A stretch of DNA of 64,000 bases from contig JAEXRP010000100.1 in NCBI GenBank assembly GCA_023440705.1, positions 1 to 64,000 on the forward strand, given 5' to 3'. Made by a program: the position numbers and the translations under genes. This DNA is from Soonwooa sp023440705 (GTDB lineage Bacteria; Bacteroidota; Bacteroidia; Flavobacteriales; Weeksellaceae). The notes beneath the pieces were generated by a model. That model was not told where the DNA came from, made no database searches, and saw nothing but the letters and a program-made list of their open reading frames with translations. Shown here one piece after another: positions 25,756 through 35,414 of this stretch (positions are counted from its first letter, which is position 1; each line of letters starts with the position of its first letter).

Positions 25756-26148
25756 ATGAAATCTATTATTAAATCAGGGATTTTCATCCTATCTATATTT
25801 TTATTTTCAAACTTTTCAGCGCAATCTAAAACAGAAACTTATCGTGTAGAAGGTAATTGTGGCATGTGTAAAGACAACATCGAAACTGCAGCTAAAGCGG
25901 ATAAAAATGTTGAAACTGCAACTTGGGACAAAAAGTCAAAAGTGTTAACAGTTACTTACAAAACGGCTAATGCTTCTGCCAATACTGTTTTGAAAAACGT
26001 TGCTGATGCAGGTTACGACAACCAAGCATTCCGTGCGGCTAACAAAAAATATTCTTCGCTAGAAGAATGTTGTCAGTACAAGCGTCCAGACAATTCTTCG
26101 AAAATGTCTGCGGATTGTGATCCTAACAAAGTTTGTAAATTAAAATAA
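25756..26148 (+). CDS. Periplasmic heavy-metal-associated (HMA) domain protein
   Basis: The 130-residue product has a signal peptide (residues 1-23, ending FSAQS) and one HMA domain with the metal site GNCGMCKDNIE (CxxC near residue 35-38) and the DAGYDNQAF loop near residue 88. A C-terminal extension carries more cysteines (EECCQY, ADCDPNKVCK), which could form a second site. HMA domains bind Cu(I) or other soft metals. It lies 18 bases upstream of a TonB-dependent receptor that starts with a similar HMA domain. Confidence 0.88.
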   Translation: MKSIIKSGIFILSIFLFSNFSAQSKTETYRVEGNCGMCKDNIETAAKADKNVETATWDKKSKVLTVTYKTANASANTVLKNVADAGYDNQAFRAANKKYSSLEECCQYKRPDNSSKMSADCDPNKVCKLK

Positions 26149-26166
26149 CCTCCGAATTTTTTTCAA

Positions 26167-28566
26167 ATGAAATTTTTAAATAAAAGTGTTCTCACTTTTG
26201 TTATGCTGCTATGTTCCATAACAATTTGGGCACAAGAAACACTTAAAACAGAATCTTTTTACGTACGCGGAAATTGCATGTCTTGTAAAATGCGTATCGA
26301 AAAAGCTGCTAAAGACATGGGAACTTCCTCTGTAAATTGGGATGCCAATGAACAAAAAATACATGTCACTTACGATTCTACAAAAACCTCATCGGATAAG
26401 ATATTAAAACATATTGCAGATGTAGGTCACGACAATGAGAAATACACGTCGGAAACTAAAATCTATGACAAACTTCCGAAATGTTGTCTGTATGATCGTA
26501 ACTTCAAATGGGGCGAAAAAAATCCACTTGTCCACATGGATGAAGAGGAAGAAGCTCCAAAACAAGCACCTAAAACTGAAGATGAGCACGCTGGACATGG
26601 GCATGGCAAAGAAGCCAACCAAATTGATGGCGTAACGGTTACAAAAACTAAAGCAGCAACAGCTCTTAGCAAAAAAGAAGTTGGTTTGACATTTAATATC
26701 GATTCTAAGGAATTATTAAAAGCAGCTTGTTGTAATCTTTCCGAAAGTTTTGAAACCAACGCGACGGTCGACGTTTCGTTTAGCAATGCGGTTACTGGGA
26801 CTAAACAACTTAAGATGTTAGGCCTTGATCAAAAATACACGAGTTTAACGAAAGAACTTCTACCAGAAATTCGAGGTTTGGCGTCAGCTTATGGACTTAA
26901 CTTCATTCCTGGAAAATGGATTGGCGGCATCCAATTGACAAAAGGCGGAAGCACGGTTGTTAACGGTTACGAAAGTATTACTGGACAAATTAACACAGAA
27001 CTTCTAAAATCTCACGACGAAAAATCAGCTACTGAAATCAATCTTTTTGCAGATTTTGAAGGAAGAACAGAAGCTAACATTACGCATACTTCGCCATTAT
27101 CAGACCATTGGAATCAAAGTATTTTGCTACACGGCAATGCAACTTTGGGCAATACGGACATGAATAAAGATGGCTTTCTGGACCGTCCAAAAGGCACACA
27201 GCTTAACGTTACTTACTTGTTAAATTACAATGACCTTGATCATTCTGGCTTGGGATCGCACTTCGGTGTTAACTTTTTGCAAGATCAAAGAACTACAGGA
27301 CAAGTTGGCTATAACAAAAGACTTTCTCAAAAAGAGCAAGATCTTTATGGTGTAGGGATCGACATTTCTAGATTTCAGGTTTGGAATAAAACAGGTTATG
27401 TTTTTAAAGGAAAACCTTACCAAAGTTTGGGCTGGTTGAATCAATTTACTTATCATCAACAAGACAGCTTTTTCGGATTTAGAAATTATTTTGGAAAACA
27501 ATCGACTTTTTTTTCTAATTTAATTTTTGAAAGCATTATCGGAAATACTAACCATAAATATAAAGTTGGTGCAAGTTTCCTATTGGATAATTACAACGAA
27601 GATTATTTAAACCAAAACATCGAACGTCAAGAGACCGTGCCAGGACTTTTTGCGGAATATACGTTGACAGGGACTAAATATACGTTGGTTGCTGGCGCCA
27701 GAGTGGATTTCCATAATTTGGCTGGGACGCAATTTACGCCAAGACTTAATTTTAAATATGATATCACGCCTCAAACAATCTTGAGATTATCTGGTGGAAA
27801 AGGCTTCCGAACAGCGAATGTTTTTGCAGAAAATCAACAATATTTTGCTTCGAATCGTAAGATCGAAATTATTAACAACGGTGGGAAAATCTATGGTCTA
27901 AAACCAGAAATCGCTTGGAATTATGGTATCAGCTTACAACAAGAGTTTAGATTATTTAATAGAAAATCTAGCATTGTAGCTGATGTTTTCCGAACAGATT
28001 TCCAAGATCAAGTTGTTGTTGACCTTGACCAATCGGCGCACAAAATTTTATTCTATAACCTTGAAGGAAAATCTTTTGCAACAAGCTTCCAAACGCAATG
28101 GGATATCAACGCTGCAAAAAATCTAGATTTCCGTTTGGCATACAAATATTATGATGTAGCAACAGATTACATAAGTGGATTGAAGAAAGTACCTTTTATG
28201 GCGAAACACAGAGCTTTCTTTAACGCAGCCTACGCCACCAACAAATCCGAAAAAGGTGGTTTCTGGAATTTTGATGCAACTCTTAACTGGATCGGCGAAC
28301 AACGTCTTCCAAACTTGGGACACAATACTGCCGCTGGACATTTAGGAAATTATTCAAAACCTTATACAACACTTAATGCACAGGTTTCGAAAAACTTTAC
28401 GGATAAAATTAGAGTGTATTTGGGTGGCGAAAACTTAACCAATTACAAACAACACAATGCAATTCTTGATGCGCAAAACCCTTTCGGCAACAACTTTGAC
28501 GGCGGAATGGTCTATGCTCCAATCATGGGAATCAACATGTATGTTGGTGTAGATTTTAAGTTTTAA
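26167..28566 (+). CDS. TonB-dependent receptor with N-terminal HMA domain
   Basis: Outer-membrane transporter, by context for a metal such as copper. The 799-residue protein has a signal peptide (about 1-22), an HMA domain (about 27-100) with GNCMSCKMRIE and a DVGHDNEKY loop, a His-rich linker (HAGHGHGKE near 142), then a plug domain (VGLTFNIDSKELLKAACCNLSESFETNATVDVSF region from about 170) and a 22-strand-type barrel ending in VGVDFKF with a C-terminal aromatic. The HMA domain takes the place of the carboxypeptidase-like domain usual in Bacteroidota receptors. Confidence 0.9.
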   Translation: MKFLNKSVLTFVMLLCSITIWAQETLKTESFYVRGNCMSCKMRIEKAAKDMGTSSVNWDANEQKIHVTYDSTKTSSDKILKHIADVGHDNEKYTSETKIYDKLPKCCLYDRNFKWGEKNPLVHMDEEEEAPKQAPKTEDEHAGHGHGKEANQIDGVTVTKTKAATALSKKEVGLTFNIDSKELLKAACCNLSESFETNATVDVSFSNAVTGTKQLKMLGLDQKYTSLTKELLPEIRGLASAYGLNFIPGKWIGGIQLTKGGSTVVNGYESITGQINTELLKSHDEKSATEINLFADFEGRTEANITHTSPLSDHWNQSILLHGNATLGNTDMNKDGFLDRPKGTQLNVTYLLNYNDLDHSGLGSHFGVNFLQDQRTTGQVGYNKRLSQKEQDLYGVGIDISRFQVWNKTGYVFKGKPYQSLGWLNQFTYHQQDSFFGFRNYFGKQSTFFSNLIFESIIGNTNHKYKVGASFLLDNYNEDYLNQNIERQETVPGLFAEYTLTGTKYTLVAGARVDFHNLAGTQFTPRLNFKYDITPQTILRLSGGKGFRTANVFAENQQYFASNRKIEIINNGGKIYGLKPEIAWNYGISLQQEFRLFNRKSSIVADVFRTDFQDQVVVDLDQSAHKILFYNLEGKSFATSFQTQWDINAAKNLDFRLAYKYYDVATDYISGLKKVPFMAKHRAFFNAAYATNKSEKGGFWNFDATLNWIGEQRLPNLGHNTAAGHLGNYSKPYTTLNAQVSKNFTDKIRVYLGGENLTNYKQHNAILDAQNPFGNNFDGGMVYAPIMGINMYVGVDFKF

Positions 28567-28597
28567 TATTTTTAAATAAATACAAAACTGGCTTAAA

Positions 28598-28648
28598 ATA
28601 ACAAAGGCTGTTTCACAATGAAGCAGCCTTTTTGTTTTTTATGGTTTA
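28598..28648 (+). repeat. 51-bp direct repeat, copy 1, containing the receptor gene terminator
   Basis: The segment holds a stem AAAGGCTGTTTC / GAAGCAGCCTTT followed by a T-rich tail, so it is the terminator of the receptor gene. The same 51 bases recur at 35415-35465 with one change (A28615 against G35432). The two copies bracket a 6.8-kb gene block. Confidence 0.85.
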
Positions 28649-28860
28649 ATATCCTCATAAAATTTTTTTAATCCATATCAAAATTAAACATGCATAATCG
28701 GTTCATGTAAAATTATGAAAATCGCAAATTATATCATTTTTTTTGTTATTTTTAATACTTAAACTACTGACTTTCATTGAAAACCAAACCTCAACTCAAC
28801 CAATTCAACAGTTGAGATTAAAAATAAGCTATTTGACTAAACCACACAAAAATATCAAGC

Positions 28861-30834
28861 ATGAGAAAAACTATATTCTTTGTTCTACTGAGCTATTTTG
28901 CATGCGCGCAAAATAAAAAAATTGATAGTTTGAGACAGCTCGAAAAATCAAAAAAAAACTTTAATGTATTAAATGAGTTGGGCTGGGAGTTTATAAGAAT
29001 AGACATAGACTCTGTTTTTCACTATAATCAGAAATCAAAAAAATACATTTCGAATGTAGAGCAAGAAGCTGAATACGAAAATCTATTGGGAAAATATTTT
29101 TTGATCAAAGGAGACTATCTAACTGCGGAGAAACAAGCTAATAAAACAATTGCAATTTCTAAAGTATCGAATAATGTAAAAATGTTAAGTTCCGCTTACA
29201 ACACATTACTGTCAACCGCAAATAGAACTGGAAATTTGTTGTTGGCTAAAAAATATGCAGAAAAAAATCTACATTTTTCAATTCTATCTGCTGATCAAAA
29301 AAAAATACTAAATGCCTATCTTAATCTTGGATCAGTATGTCTTGACCTTAACGACACAGAAGCAACAAAAAAAAATTATCTACAGGCAAAAAAATACTTT
29401 GACGACAGTAATATTTATGAACAAGCTGTTATTACTAAAAACCTGGGGTTAAGCTATAATAAAGCTGGTGATTTTACAAACAGCATCAAATTTTTGAAGG
29501 AAAGCGAAAAACTGTTAGAAAAAGCTAGTGTTACACGTTCTTTAGCTAGCTTATATAACATTTTGGCGAATAATTTCCGTGAAAGTAATCAATTTGCTCT
29601 AGCAAAAGATTATTTAGATAAAAGCATAAAAATAGCAAAAAATGAAAAAGATTCTTCTGATGTATTTTACGAATATAGCAATCTAATGCTTGCAACTAAA
29701 AACTATAAAAAAGCGAAGGAATTCCTTGCGTATTCAATGAAAACTGACATTAAAAATGACAATCAAAAAAAAATTGCAGAAAACTATTTTCTATTTGCCG
29801 AAATCGAACGATTTTCCAATAATCCATTAGAAGCTGAAAAAAATTACAAAAAAGCAATTGCCTTATCCGAAAAAGTAAAAGATAGTATTATACTTGCACA
29901 GTCGATTCGGTCATTACTTTTAAACAAACTTAGTACAGATAAATATTATCAAAATCATCTTGATAAGTACACGTCTTTACTCAATAAAAATTTTCATAAA
30001 GAAAAATTAAAATCGATTGTTGAATTGGATGTTGCCTATGAAACAGATAAGAAAAATGAAAAAATAAAAATACAAGAAAAGACAATATTTACGGAAAAAA
30101 AGAATAAGATTAACGCTTACTTAAGCTTAGGGATTTTGGGAACATTATCGTTTAGTGGCTTTTTATTTTTACGAAATCGTCAAAAAAACAAAGAACTGCA
30201 AAACCAAAATAACCTTTTGTCATTGCAACAAAGCTTGAATGAAATGGAACTTCAAAACCTTAATAAACAGCTTGATCCTCATGAGATAAAAAACCTCCTT
30301 GCAAGCATTTCTCCTGAAATTCAGGAAAAAGCGCCAGACTCTTATAAAAAGATGCTGAAACTTTTCAACATTACGAAAGCCAGTCTTAATAACAATTCTC
30401 TTACCGACAGTATCGAAAACCAAACGCAACAAATAGAAGATTTTTTAAGTTTAGAAAAAAGTATGTTACCTAAATTTTTCGAATATTCAATTAAAAATGA
30501 AATCAAAAATAAAGATTTGCAAATCCCAAGATTAATGCTGAAAAATTTAGTGGAAAACGCCATTAAACACGGCATCAAAAGATCTGAAAATGGTGGAAAA
30601 ATTGAAGTTTTACTATTCGAAAAAAACAATGTTATTACAATCTCTGTAGACGACACAGGGAAAGGGCGACAACAGAATGTAATCCCAGATAGCGGAATCG
30701 GATTGTCAACTTATCAAAAGCTATTTACAAGTCTCAATCAAAAAAACAAGGACATTGCTATCTTTCAAATTTTTGATAAAGAACAAGGTACAAGGGTAGA
30801 AGTTAAAATCCCGCAAAACTATAAATACAACTAA
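28861..30834 (+). CDS. TPR-containing LytS-type sensor histidine kinase
   Basis: The 657-residue protein has a signal peptide or signal anchor (MRKTIFFVLLSYFACA), tetratricopeptide-like repeats over about residues 55-380, a single membrane segment (about 417-436), a short coiled coil, and a LytS-type kinase module. The phospho-acceptor His474 lies in DPHEIKN, where most LytS-type kinases have PHFIFN or PHFLFN; the ATPase part has LVENAIKHGIK and DDTGKG. It overlaps operonically with the LytTR regulator 6 bases later. Codon use is visibly richer in AAA and ATA than in the neighbouring housekeeping genes. Confidence 0.88.
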   Translation: MRKTIFFVLLSYFACAQNKKIDSLRQLEKSKKNFNVLNELGWEFIRIDIDSVFHYNQKSKKYISNVEQEAEYENLLGKYFLIKGDYLTAEKQANKTIAISKVSNNVKMLSSAYNTLLSTANRTGNLLLAKKYAEKNLHFSILSADQKKILNAYLNLGSVCLDLNDTEATKKNYLQAKKYFDDSNIYEQAVITKNLGLSYNKAGDFTNSIKFLKESEKLLEKASVTRSLASLYNILANNFRESNQFALAKDYLDKSIKIAKNEKDSSDVFYEYSNLMLATKNYKKAKEFLAYSMKTDIKNDNQKKIAENYFLFAEIERFSNNPLEAEKNYKKAIALSEKVKDSIILAQSIRSLLLNKLSTDKYYQNHLDKYTSLLNKNFHKEKLKSIVELDVAYETDKKNEKIKIQEKTIFTEKKNKINAYLSLGILGTLSFSGFLFLRNRQKNKELQNQNNLLSLQQSLNEMELQNLNKQLDPHEIKNLLASISPEIQEKAPDSYKKMLKLFNITKASLNNNSLTDSIENQTQQIEDFLSLEKSMLPKFFEYSIKNEIKNKDLQIPRLMLKNLVENAIKHGIKRSENGGKIEVLLFEKNNVITISVDDTGKGRQQNVIPDSGIGLSTYQKLFTSLNQKNKDIAIFQIFDKEQGTRVEVKIPQNYKYN

Positions 30835-30840
30835 GAAGCC

Positions 30841-31563
30841 ATGATCTATAACTACATTATTGTTGAAGACAATATGGGAAGTCTGCATAATCTACAAACT
30901 GCGATGAAGCAACATCAAAACTTTAAAGAAGCTGGCGTTGCACATTCTGTTTCTAAAGGGGTTTCTCTAGCACTATCTTCCAAACCACATATTATTTTTT
31001 TGGATGTGGAATTGGGCGACGAAAAAGGATTTGATTTAATAAAAGAAATTCGACAATTTACTTCCGAAATGCCTTTCATCATCATGACGACTGATTTTGA
31101 TAAATATGCAAAAAAAGCGGTCAACCACGATGTCCTTTACTTTCTTGATAAACCAATCGATCCAGATGAGTTGGCTATTGCGCTTCATAAGTTTCAAAAA
31201 AAATATCTTGAACTCCAAAATCATATAACAATTAAAAACACTGAAGGCCATTTTTTCATACAACTAGAAGACATAAATTACATACAATCCGATAATAATT
31301 GTTGTCGAATTTTCAAAAAAGATGGCTCACAAATGTTTGTCACCAAAACATTAAAGGAAATAGAAACTATTTTGCCTCTACCCTTTATCAGAATCCATAA
31401 AAGTTATATGATAAACAGCAAATATGTACACATGCTAAATACTGCAAAAAAAATGATCCAACTAAAAAATCTTAATACACAAGACGACATTATTGAACTT
31501 CCGATAAGTGATTTGTACATGGAAAAAGTAAAACAAACACTTTTAATTGCGAAATCAAACTAA
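30841..31563 (+). CDS. LytTR-type response regulator
   Basis: Output partner of the TPR kinase. The 240-residue protein has a receiver domain with Asp55 as the likely acceptor (IIFLDVELGDEKGF), the TTDF and DKPID elements near residues 84 and 101, and a LytTR DNA-binding domain from about 130 (INYIQSDNNCCRIF, TLKEIETILPLPFIRIHKSYMIN). Targets are unknown; the surface-protein genes right behind it are the obvious candidates. A terminator separates it from them. Confidence 0.93.
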   Translation: MIYNYIIVEDNMGSLHNLQTAMKQHQNFKEAGVAHSVSKGVSLALSSKPHIIFLDVELGDEKGFDLIKEIRQFTSEMPFIIMTTDFDKYAKKAVNHDVLYFLDKPIDPDELAIALHKFQKKYLELQNHITIKNTEGHFFIQLEDINYIQSDNNCCRIFKKDGSQMFVTKTLKEIETILPLPFIRIHKSYMINSKYVHMLNTAKKMIQLKNLNTQDDIIELPISDLYMEKVKQTLLIAKSN

Positions 31564-31635
31564 ATAGATTAGGTCGTACACTCAACCAATTTATTAGGTC
31601 AGTATAAAGATTAATCGACTCACCATAACCCACAC

Positions 31636-31665
31636 AATCCTCTGAATTTCAGAGGATTTTTTATT
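31636..31665 (+). terminator. Terminator after the LytTR regulator gene
   Basis: AATCCTCTGA and TCAGAGGATT form a perfect stem with a 3-base loop, followed by T's. Confidence 0.85.
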
Positions 31666-31689
31666 GTAGTTTTCAATAAAATACTTAAT

Positions 31690-32076
31690 ATGAAAAAAAT
31701 ATCCTTATTCGTTTTTGTCATTTTATATTCAACAATGTACAAATCTCAAAAAAGGCTAATAGAAGTATACCTTCCTGAGCCATGCAATAATGCAACGCTG
31801 ATAGTTAATAATGAAAGCCTCAACAAGTTAATTATTTATCCCAATCCCTCACATGGAGTATTTAAAATTGAAGCTTATATAAAAAACTCTAGTAAAACAG
31901 GGAACCTTTTATTACATGATTTCAGCGGAAACTTGATCTATAGAAGAAGTATTATTATAAAAAACAATCAAATCAAAGAAGAGATAAACAAAGTAGATTT
32001 AAGAGAAGGCGTATACATTTTAACAATCGAAGATGGAGTTAAGGGGATAAGTAAAAAATTAATAATAAAAAAATAA
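31690..32076 (+). CDS. Free-standing T9SS type A sorting-domain protein
   Basis: The 128-residue product is essentially a signal peptide (about 1-20) plus a T9SS C-terminal sorting domain: IIYPNPSHGVFKIE near residue 50, LHDFSGNLIYR near 77, and LREGVYILTI near 107 followed by KKLIIKK. Such domains normally form the tail of a much larger cargo that is carried across the outer membrane and anchored. Here there is almost no cargo. One base separates it from the 1023-residue surface protein gene, which lacks this tail. Confidence 0.82.
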   Translation: MKKISLFVFVILYSTMYKSQKRLIEVYLPEPCNNATLIVNNESLNKLIIYPNPSHGVFKIEAYIKNSSKTGNLLLHDFSGNLIYRRSIIIKNNQIKEEINKVDLREGVYILTIEDGVKGISKKLIIKK

Positions 32077-32077
32077 A

Positions 32078-35000
32078 ATGATGAAAAGAATATTTATACT
32101 ATCAATTATTACCTTTTTACTTGGTTATAAAGCAAATGCACAAATTACAAGTATTTGTGCTACTTCTGACAGCATCCAATTAAAAGCGTCTAATCACCTG
32201 ATAGGTACTCTGCAGTGGGAAAGATCTAAGGACAACATTAACTGGGAACCCATCCATAATGCAAATAGTAATCTCTATAATTTTTTACCGACAGAATCTT
32301 CCTATTATAGAGCTGCAAACAAATTTGCGTACTGCGCGCCAACATATTCACCCGTTACATTCATCCAGACTAAGCCAATTGCTAATGCTGGTAAAAATCG
32401 TATTGCTAATGGTACCGAAACCTTATTATTTGGGAATTCTGAAAATGGAGCATCAAGTGAATGGACAATTCTTGAAGGTGAAAATGGTCAACTCGAAAGC
32501 CCGAACTCAGCAACAAGCAAATTTATAGGAACAAAAGGAGAATACAAACTGCTTTATAAACTACAAAATAGTTGCGGGGTTAGTAACGATACTATTACTG
32601 TGAAGTTTATTGAAAATCAATATTACAACAAAATTGTTTACGTTGACGAAACTGATCAAATCTCTAGCACCCCAGAAGAACAAATAAATGGCATCTACAA
32701 AATAAAATTTTCTGAGCCTATCCCAAACATCGATAATGAAACAATTATAATTGGAGTACAAGGTGATGGCTTTATGAGAAAAATAAACAGTTTTGTAAAA
32801 AATGCTAGCTCGTATGAGTTAACGACATCGCAAGCTACAATGGAGGATATTATTTTAGATGGTGGAATTGAGTTTGGGAAACTCTATTTCCAAGATGACT
32901 TCATAATCACTAATGGCAAAACCAGTGAGTATAAGAAATTGAACAAACTCCCAACAAGAGCAGAAATTCTAAAAAGTGAAGACTTAAAAAAAGGCAATTA
33001 TTTTTTTGTCGTTAACGAGAGTTACAAAACTGATAATGGTGAAATACTCCCAATAAAAAAATCTAGTATTTCCAAGGAAGGAGGTGAAGAATATACTTTA
33101 ATCGACTTTAATTTTGACGATACAGAAATCTATAACAAAAATGGAGTTAAGGCATACATTGATGGTAGCCTAAAGTTGTATCCAAATTTTAACGGAGCTT
33201 TTGAAACTTCACTCATCCCTTTTGGTGTTAAAAAATTTCAAATTGGAGTTGACAATGCGCATTTCGATTTTAACTCCAAAATTAGAATCAATTTAGAAAC
33301 AACAGGACAAACAAAACCTGCCGAATTTAACCTGTTTACATTAGATAAAGATATTGTTTTATTCATCGCTGGTGTTCCTACATATTTTAAATTTAAAACA
33401 AAAGTAGGAGGTGAACTAAAGTTATCGGCCTCAGGTAGTGCCGATTTCGAAGTGGAAGCTATTCATAACTATTATGTCAGTGCTGGTATTGTTTACGAAA
33501 ATAAAAAATGGGATAGTTACTTTAGCGATAAATACACTACATCTCTAAAACATGAATTTTCAGCCAAAGGAAGTATAACAGGCTCTATTGACATAGGTCC
33601 AAAAACCTACGTCACAATCAACGGTTTAGCAGGTCCATATTTAGATCTCAAAATGACTTCTGACTTGACTTTTTGCTTGGGAACACAAAATGCAGAAAAC
33701 CTTAATTGGGGTATTAACATGAATGTTGGAGGAAAAGTTACTGCAGGTGTACATGCATATATGTTTAAAGAGAAGCTTTTTGATGAAAGCGTTACATGGG
33801 AAAATAGGAAGCTCTACAATGAAAAATTTCCATATACTCTAGGATATGTTTCTGGTGACAATCAACAATATGCTGTAGGCACTCCTTTGGAATCTCCGCT
33901 GAAAGTGCAGGTTCTTAGTAAACAAGGTAGATATGCTCCTAATGTATTTGTAACATTTGAGGTAGTGGACAATTCTGGAACGCTCTCTAAAACCGAAGTG
34001 AAAACCAATAATCAAGGATTTGCAGAAGTTAATTTTACGCCAAGCGTTTCGGGAGGGGCACATGTGAAAGCTTATGTAAAAGACTGTGATTTCAACTATC
34101 TGCAATATGCACCAATTACATTTTCTGCAAAAGAAAAAACTGATGCTAGTGCAGGTTGTTCACAAACGACACTTTCTGCAAGCTACAGTATTGGTAATAA
34201 TTTAATAAAACCTGTGGCACATCTAGGCAATCCTCCATATCAATATTCAGTGAATGATAGCACATTCTCAAGTGCTGTACCAGAACTTCATGTTTCAGAA
34301 AAAGAGAATTACAATATTACAATCAAAGATGCATCAGGATGTACTGCATATGTAAGCTATACAGACTTGCCAGAGTATAATCCTAGTTCTTGCCATAATT
34401 CTACACTGAGAATTTCTTCTCTTAATGAAAATGGAAACACAATAACCGTTAAAGCTTTAGGTGGTACCCTCCCTTATCTTTACTCAAAAGATGGAATTAA
34501 CTATACATCAAGTAATTCTTTTTTAAACCTTAGTAATGGTCAAAGAACTTTCTTTGTCAAAGATAGCAATGGTTGTATTGCTACTATATATGGTGAAGTT
34601 ACTGGTGCTCCGACATTGAAAGATCTAAATAACTATTCCTATGCAGTTACAAATGTTGGTAACAATTGGTGGTCTGCAGAGAATTATAGATACCAAGGGG
34701 TTCTTCACGAAGGAAATACAAATTATGGTTCGTATTATGATTTAGGTAACTTAACAATTCCACAAGGATGGAGGTTACCAAGCAAAGAGGATTTCGACAA
34801 CTTACTTAACCAACTTGGAAGCTCAGCTTTTGCTACGTTGACATCCGAATTAGGCTTTGATGCAAAACCTTTTGGATACCTATACAGACCTTCTTACGAT
34901 GCACCATATGGCATCACTAGAAATAATGAAGTGGCCATTTTTAAATCTTCAACACGTGACATTAGCCAGAGTTCAGGACTCGGGTACAGTTATTATATTG

Positions 35001-35149
35001 TAAGAACTTATTGCCTTGTAATAGATTTTACCCAACAAAAAGCTACAGTAGAGTATTTAAATGAATACTACCAAAGCTGGAGTATGGGAAGATATGACTA
35101 TAACCAGCAATCATTGTTTAATGCAAGATTGATTAAATTAAGTAATTGA
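32078..35149 (+). CDS. Large secreted multi-domain surface protein
   Basis: The 1023-residue product has a signal peptide (ending YKANAQ), an Ig/PKD-like region near 30-175, a long middle part of unrecognised beta-rich sequence (about 180-600), an Ig-like segment near 605-680 (VTFEVVDNSGTL), two SprB-like repeats near 690-850 (NPPYQYSVNDSTF, GTLPYLYSKDGINY, each followed by D-x-x-G-C), and a C-terminal domain like the FISUMP paralogous domain (NNWWSAENYRY, PQGWRLPSKEDFDNLL). No T9SS tail is present at its own C-terminus. Likely an adhesin or other cell-surface protein; function unknown. Confidence 0.8.
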   Translation: MMKRIFILSIITFLLGYKANAQITSICATSDSIQLKASNHLIGTLQWERSKDNINWEPIHNANSNLYNFLPTESSYYRAANKFAYCAPTYSPVTFIQTKPIANAGKNRIANGTETLLFGNSENGASSEWTILEGENGQLESPNSATSKFIGTKGEYKLLYKLQNSCGVSNDTITVKFIENQYYNKIVYVDETDQISSTPEEQINGIYKIKFSEPIPNIDNETIIIGVQGDGFMRKINSFVKNASSYELTTSQATMEDIILDGGIEFGKLYFQDDFIITNGKTSEYKKLNKLPTRAEILKSEDLKKGNYFFVVNESYKTDNGEILPIKKSSISKEGGEEYTLIDFNFDDTEIYNKNGVKAYIDGSLKLYPNFNGAFETSLIPFGVKKFQIGVDNAHFDFNSKIRINLETTGQTKPAEFNLFTLDKDIVLFIAGVPTYFKFKTKVGGELKLSASGSADFEVEAIHNYYVSAGIVYENKKWDSYFSDKYTTSLKHEFSAKGSITGSIDIGPKTYVTINGLAGPYLDLKMTSDLTFCLGTQNAENLNWGINMNVGGKVTAGVHAYMFKEKLFDESVTWENRKLYNEKFPYTLGYVSGDNQQYAVGTPLESPLKVQVLSKQGRYAPNVFVTFEVVDNSGTLSKTEVKTNNQGFAEVNFTPSVSGGAHVKAYVKDCDFNYLQYAPITFSAKEKTDASAGCSQTTLSASYSIGNNLIKPVAHLGNPPYQYSVNDSTFSSAVPELHVSEKENYNITIKDASGCTAYVSYTDLPEYNPSSCHNSTLRISSLNENGNTITVKALGGTLPYLYSKDGINYTSSNSFLNLSNGQRTFFVKDSNGCIATIYGEVTGAPTLKDLNNYSYAVTNVGNNWWSAENYRYQGVLHEGNTNYGSYYDLGNLTIPQGWRLPSKEDFDNLLNQLGSSAFATLTSELGFDAKPFGYLYRPSYDAPYGITRNNEVAIFKSSTRDISQSSGLGYSYYIVRTYCLVIDFTQQKATVEYLNEYYQSWSMGRYDYNQQSLFNARLIKLSN

Positions 35150-35271
35150 GAATATTACGGTATACAGAAATAAGGATCACAAATCTATGCTATTACCTAC
35201 TGCCATGATAACAATATAAAATTCTAAAAATCAAAAAGGAATTAAGAATGCTCACCTCTTCTAAACAACAG

Positions 35272-35297
35272 AAAAAAAGAGTTAACAACATTAACTC
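35272..35297 (-). terminator. Minus-strand terminator downstream of msrB
   Basis: Reading the minus strand, GAGTTAA and TTAACTC form a 7-pair stem around TGTTG, followed by seven T. It faces transcripts coming from msrB. Confidence 0.6.
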
Positions 35298-35414
35298 CAA
35301 AGAATTCAAACTAGATTAACTCATATACTAGCAGAAAACTATTTGTTTGCTGTTCGAGCAGAGACGGAATAGAAACAACTAAAGTCATTAAAACAAAACC
35401 ACTAACCATTCCCC

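Noticed and set aside
28649..35414. The 6.8-kb block as a transposon or integrative element
   Set aside because: No transposase, integrase or terminal inverted repeats were seen; the flanking repeats are direct and each contains a normal terminator, so only recombination between them is proposed.
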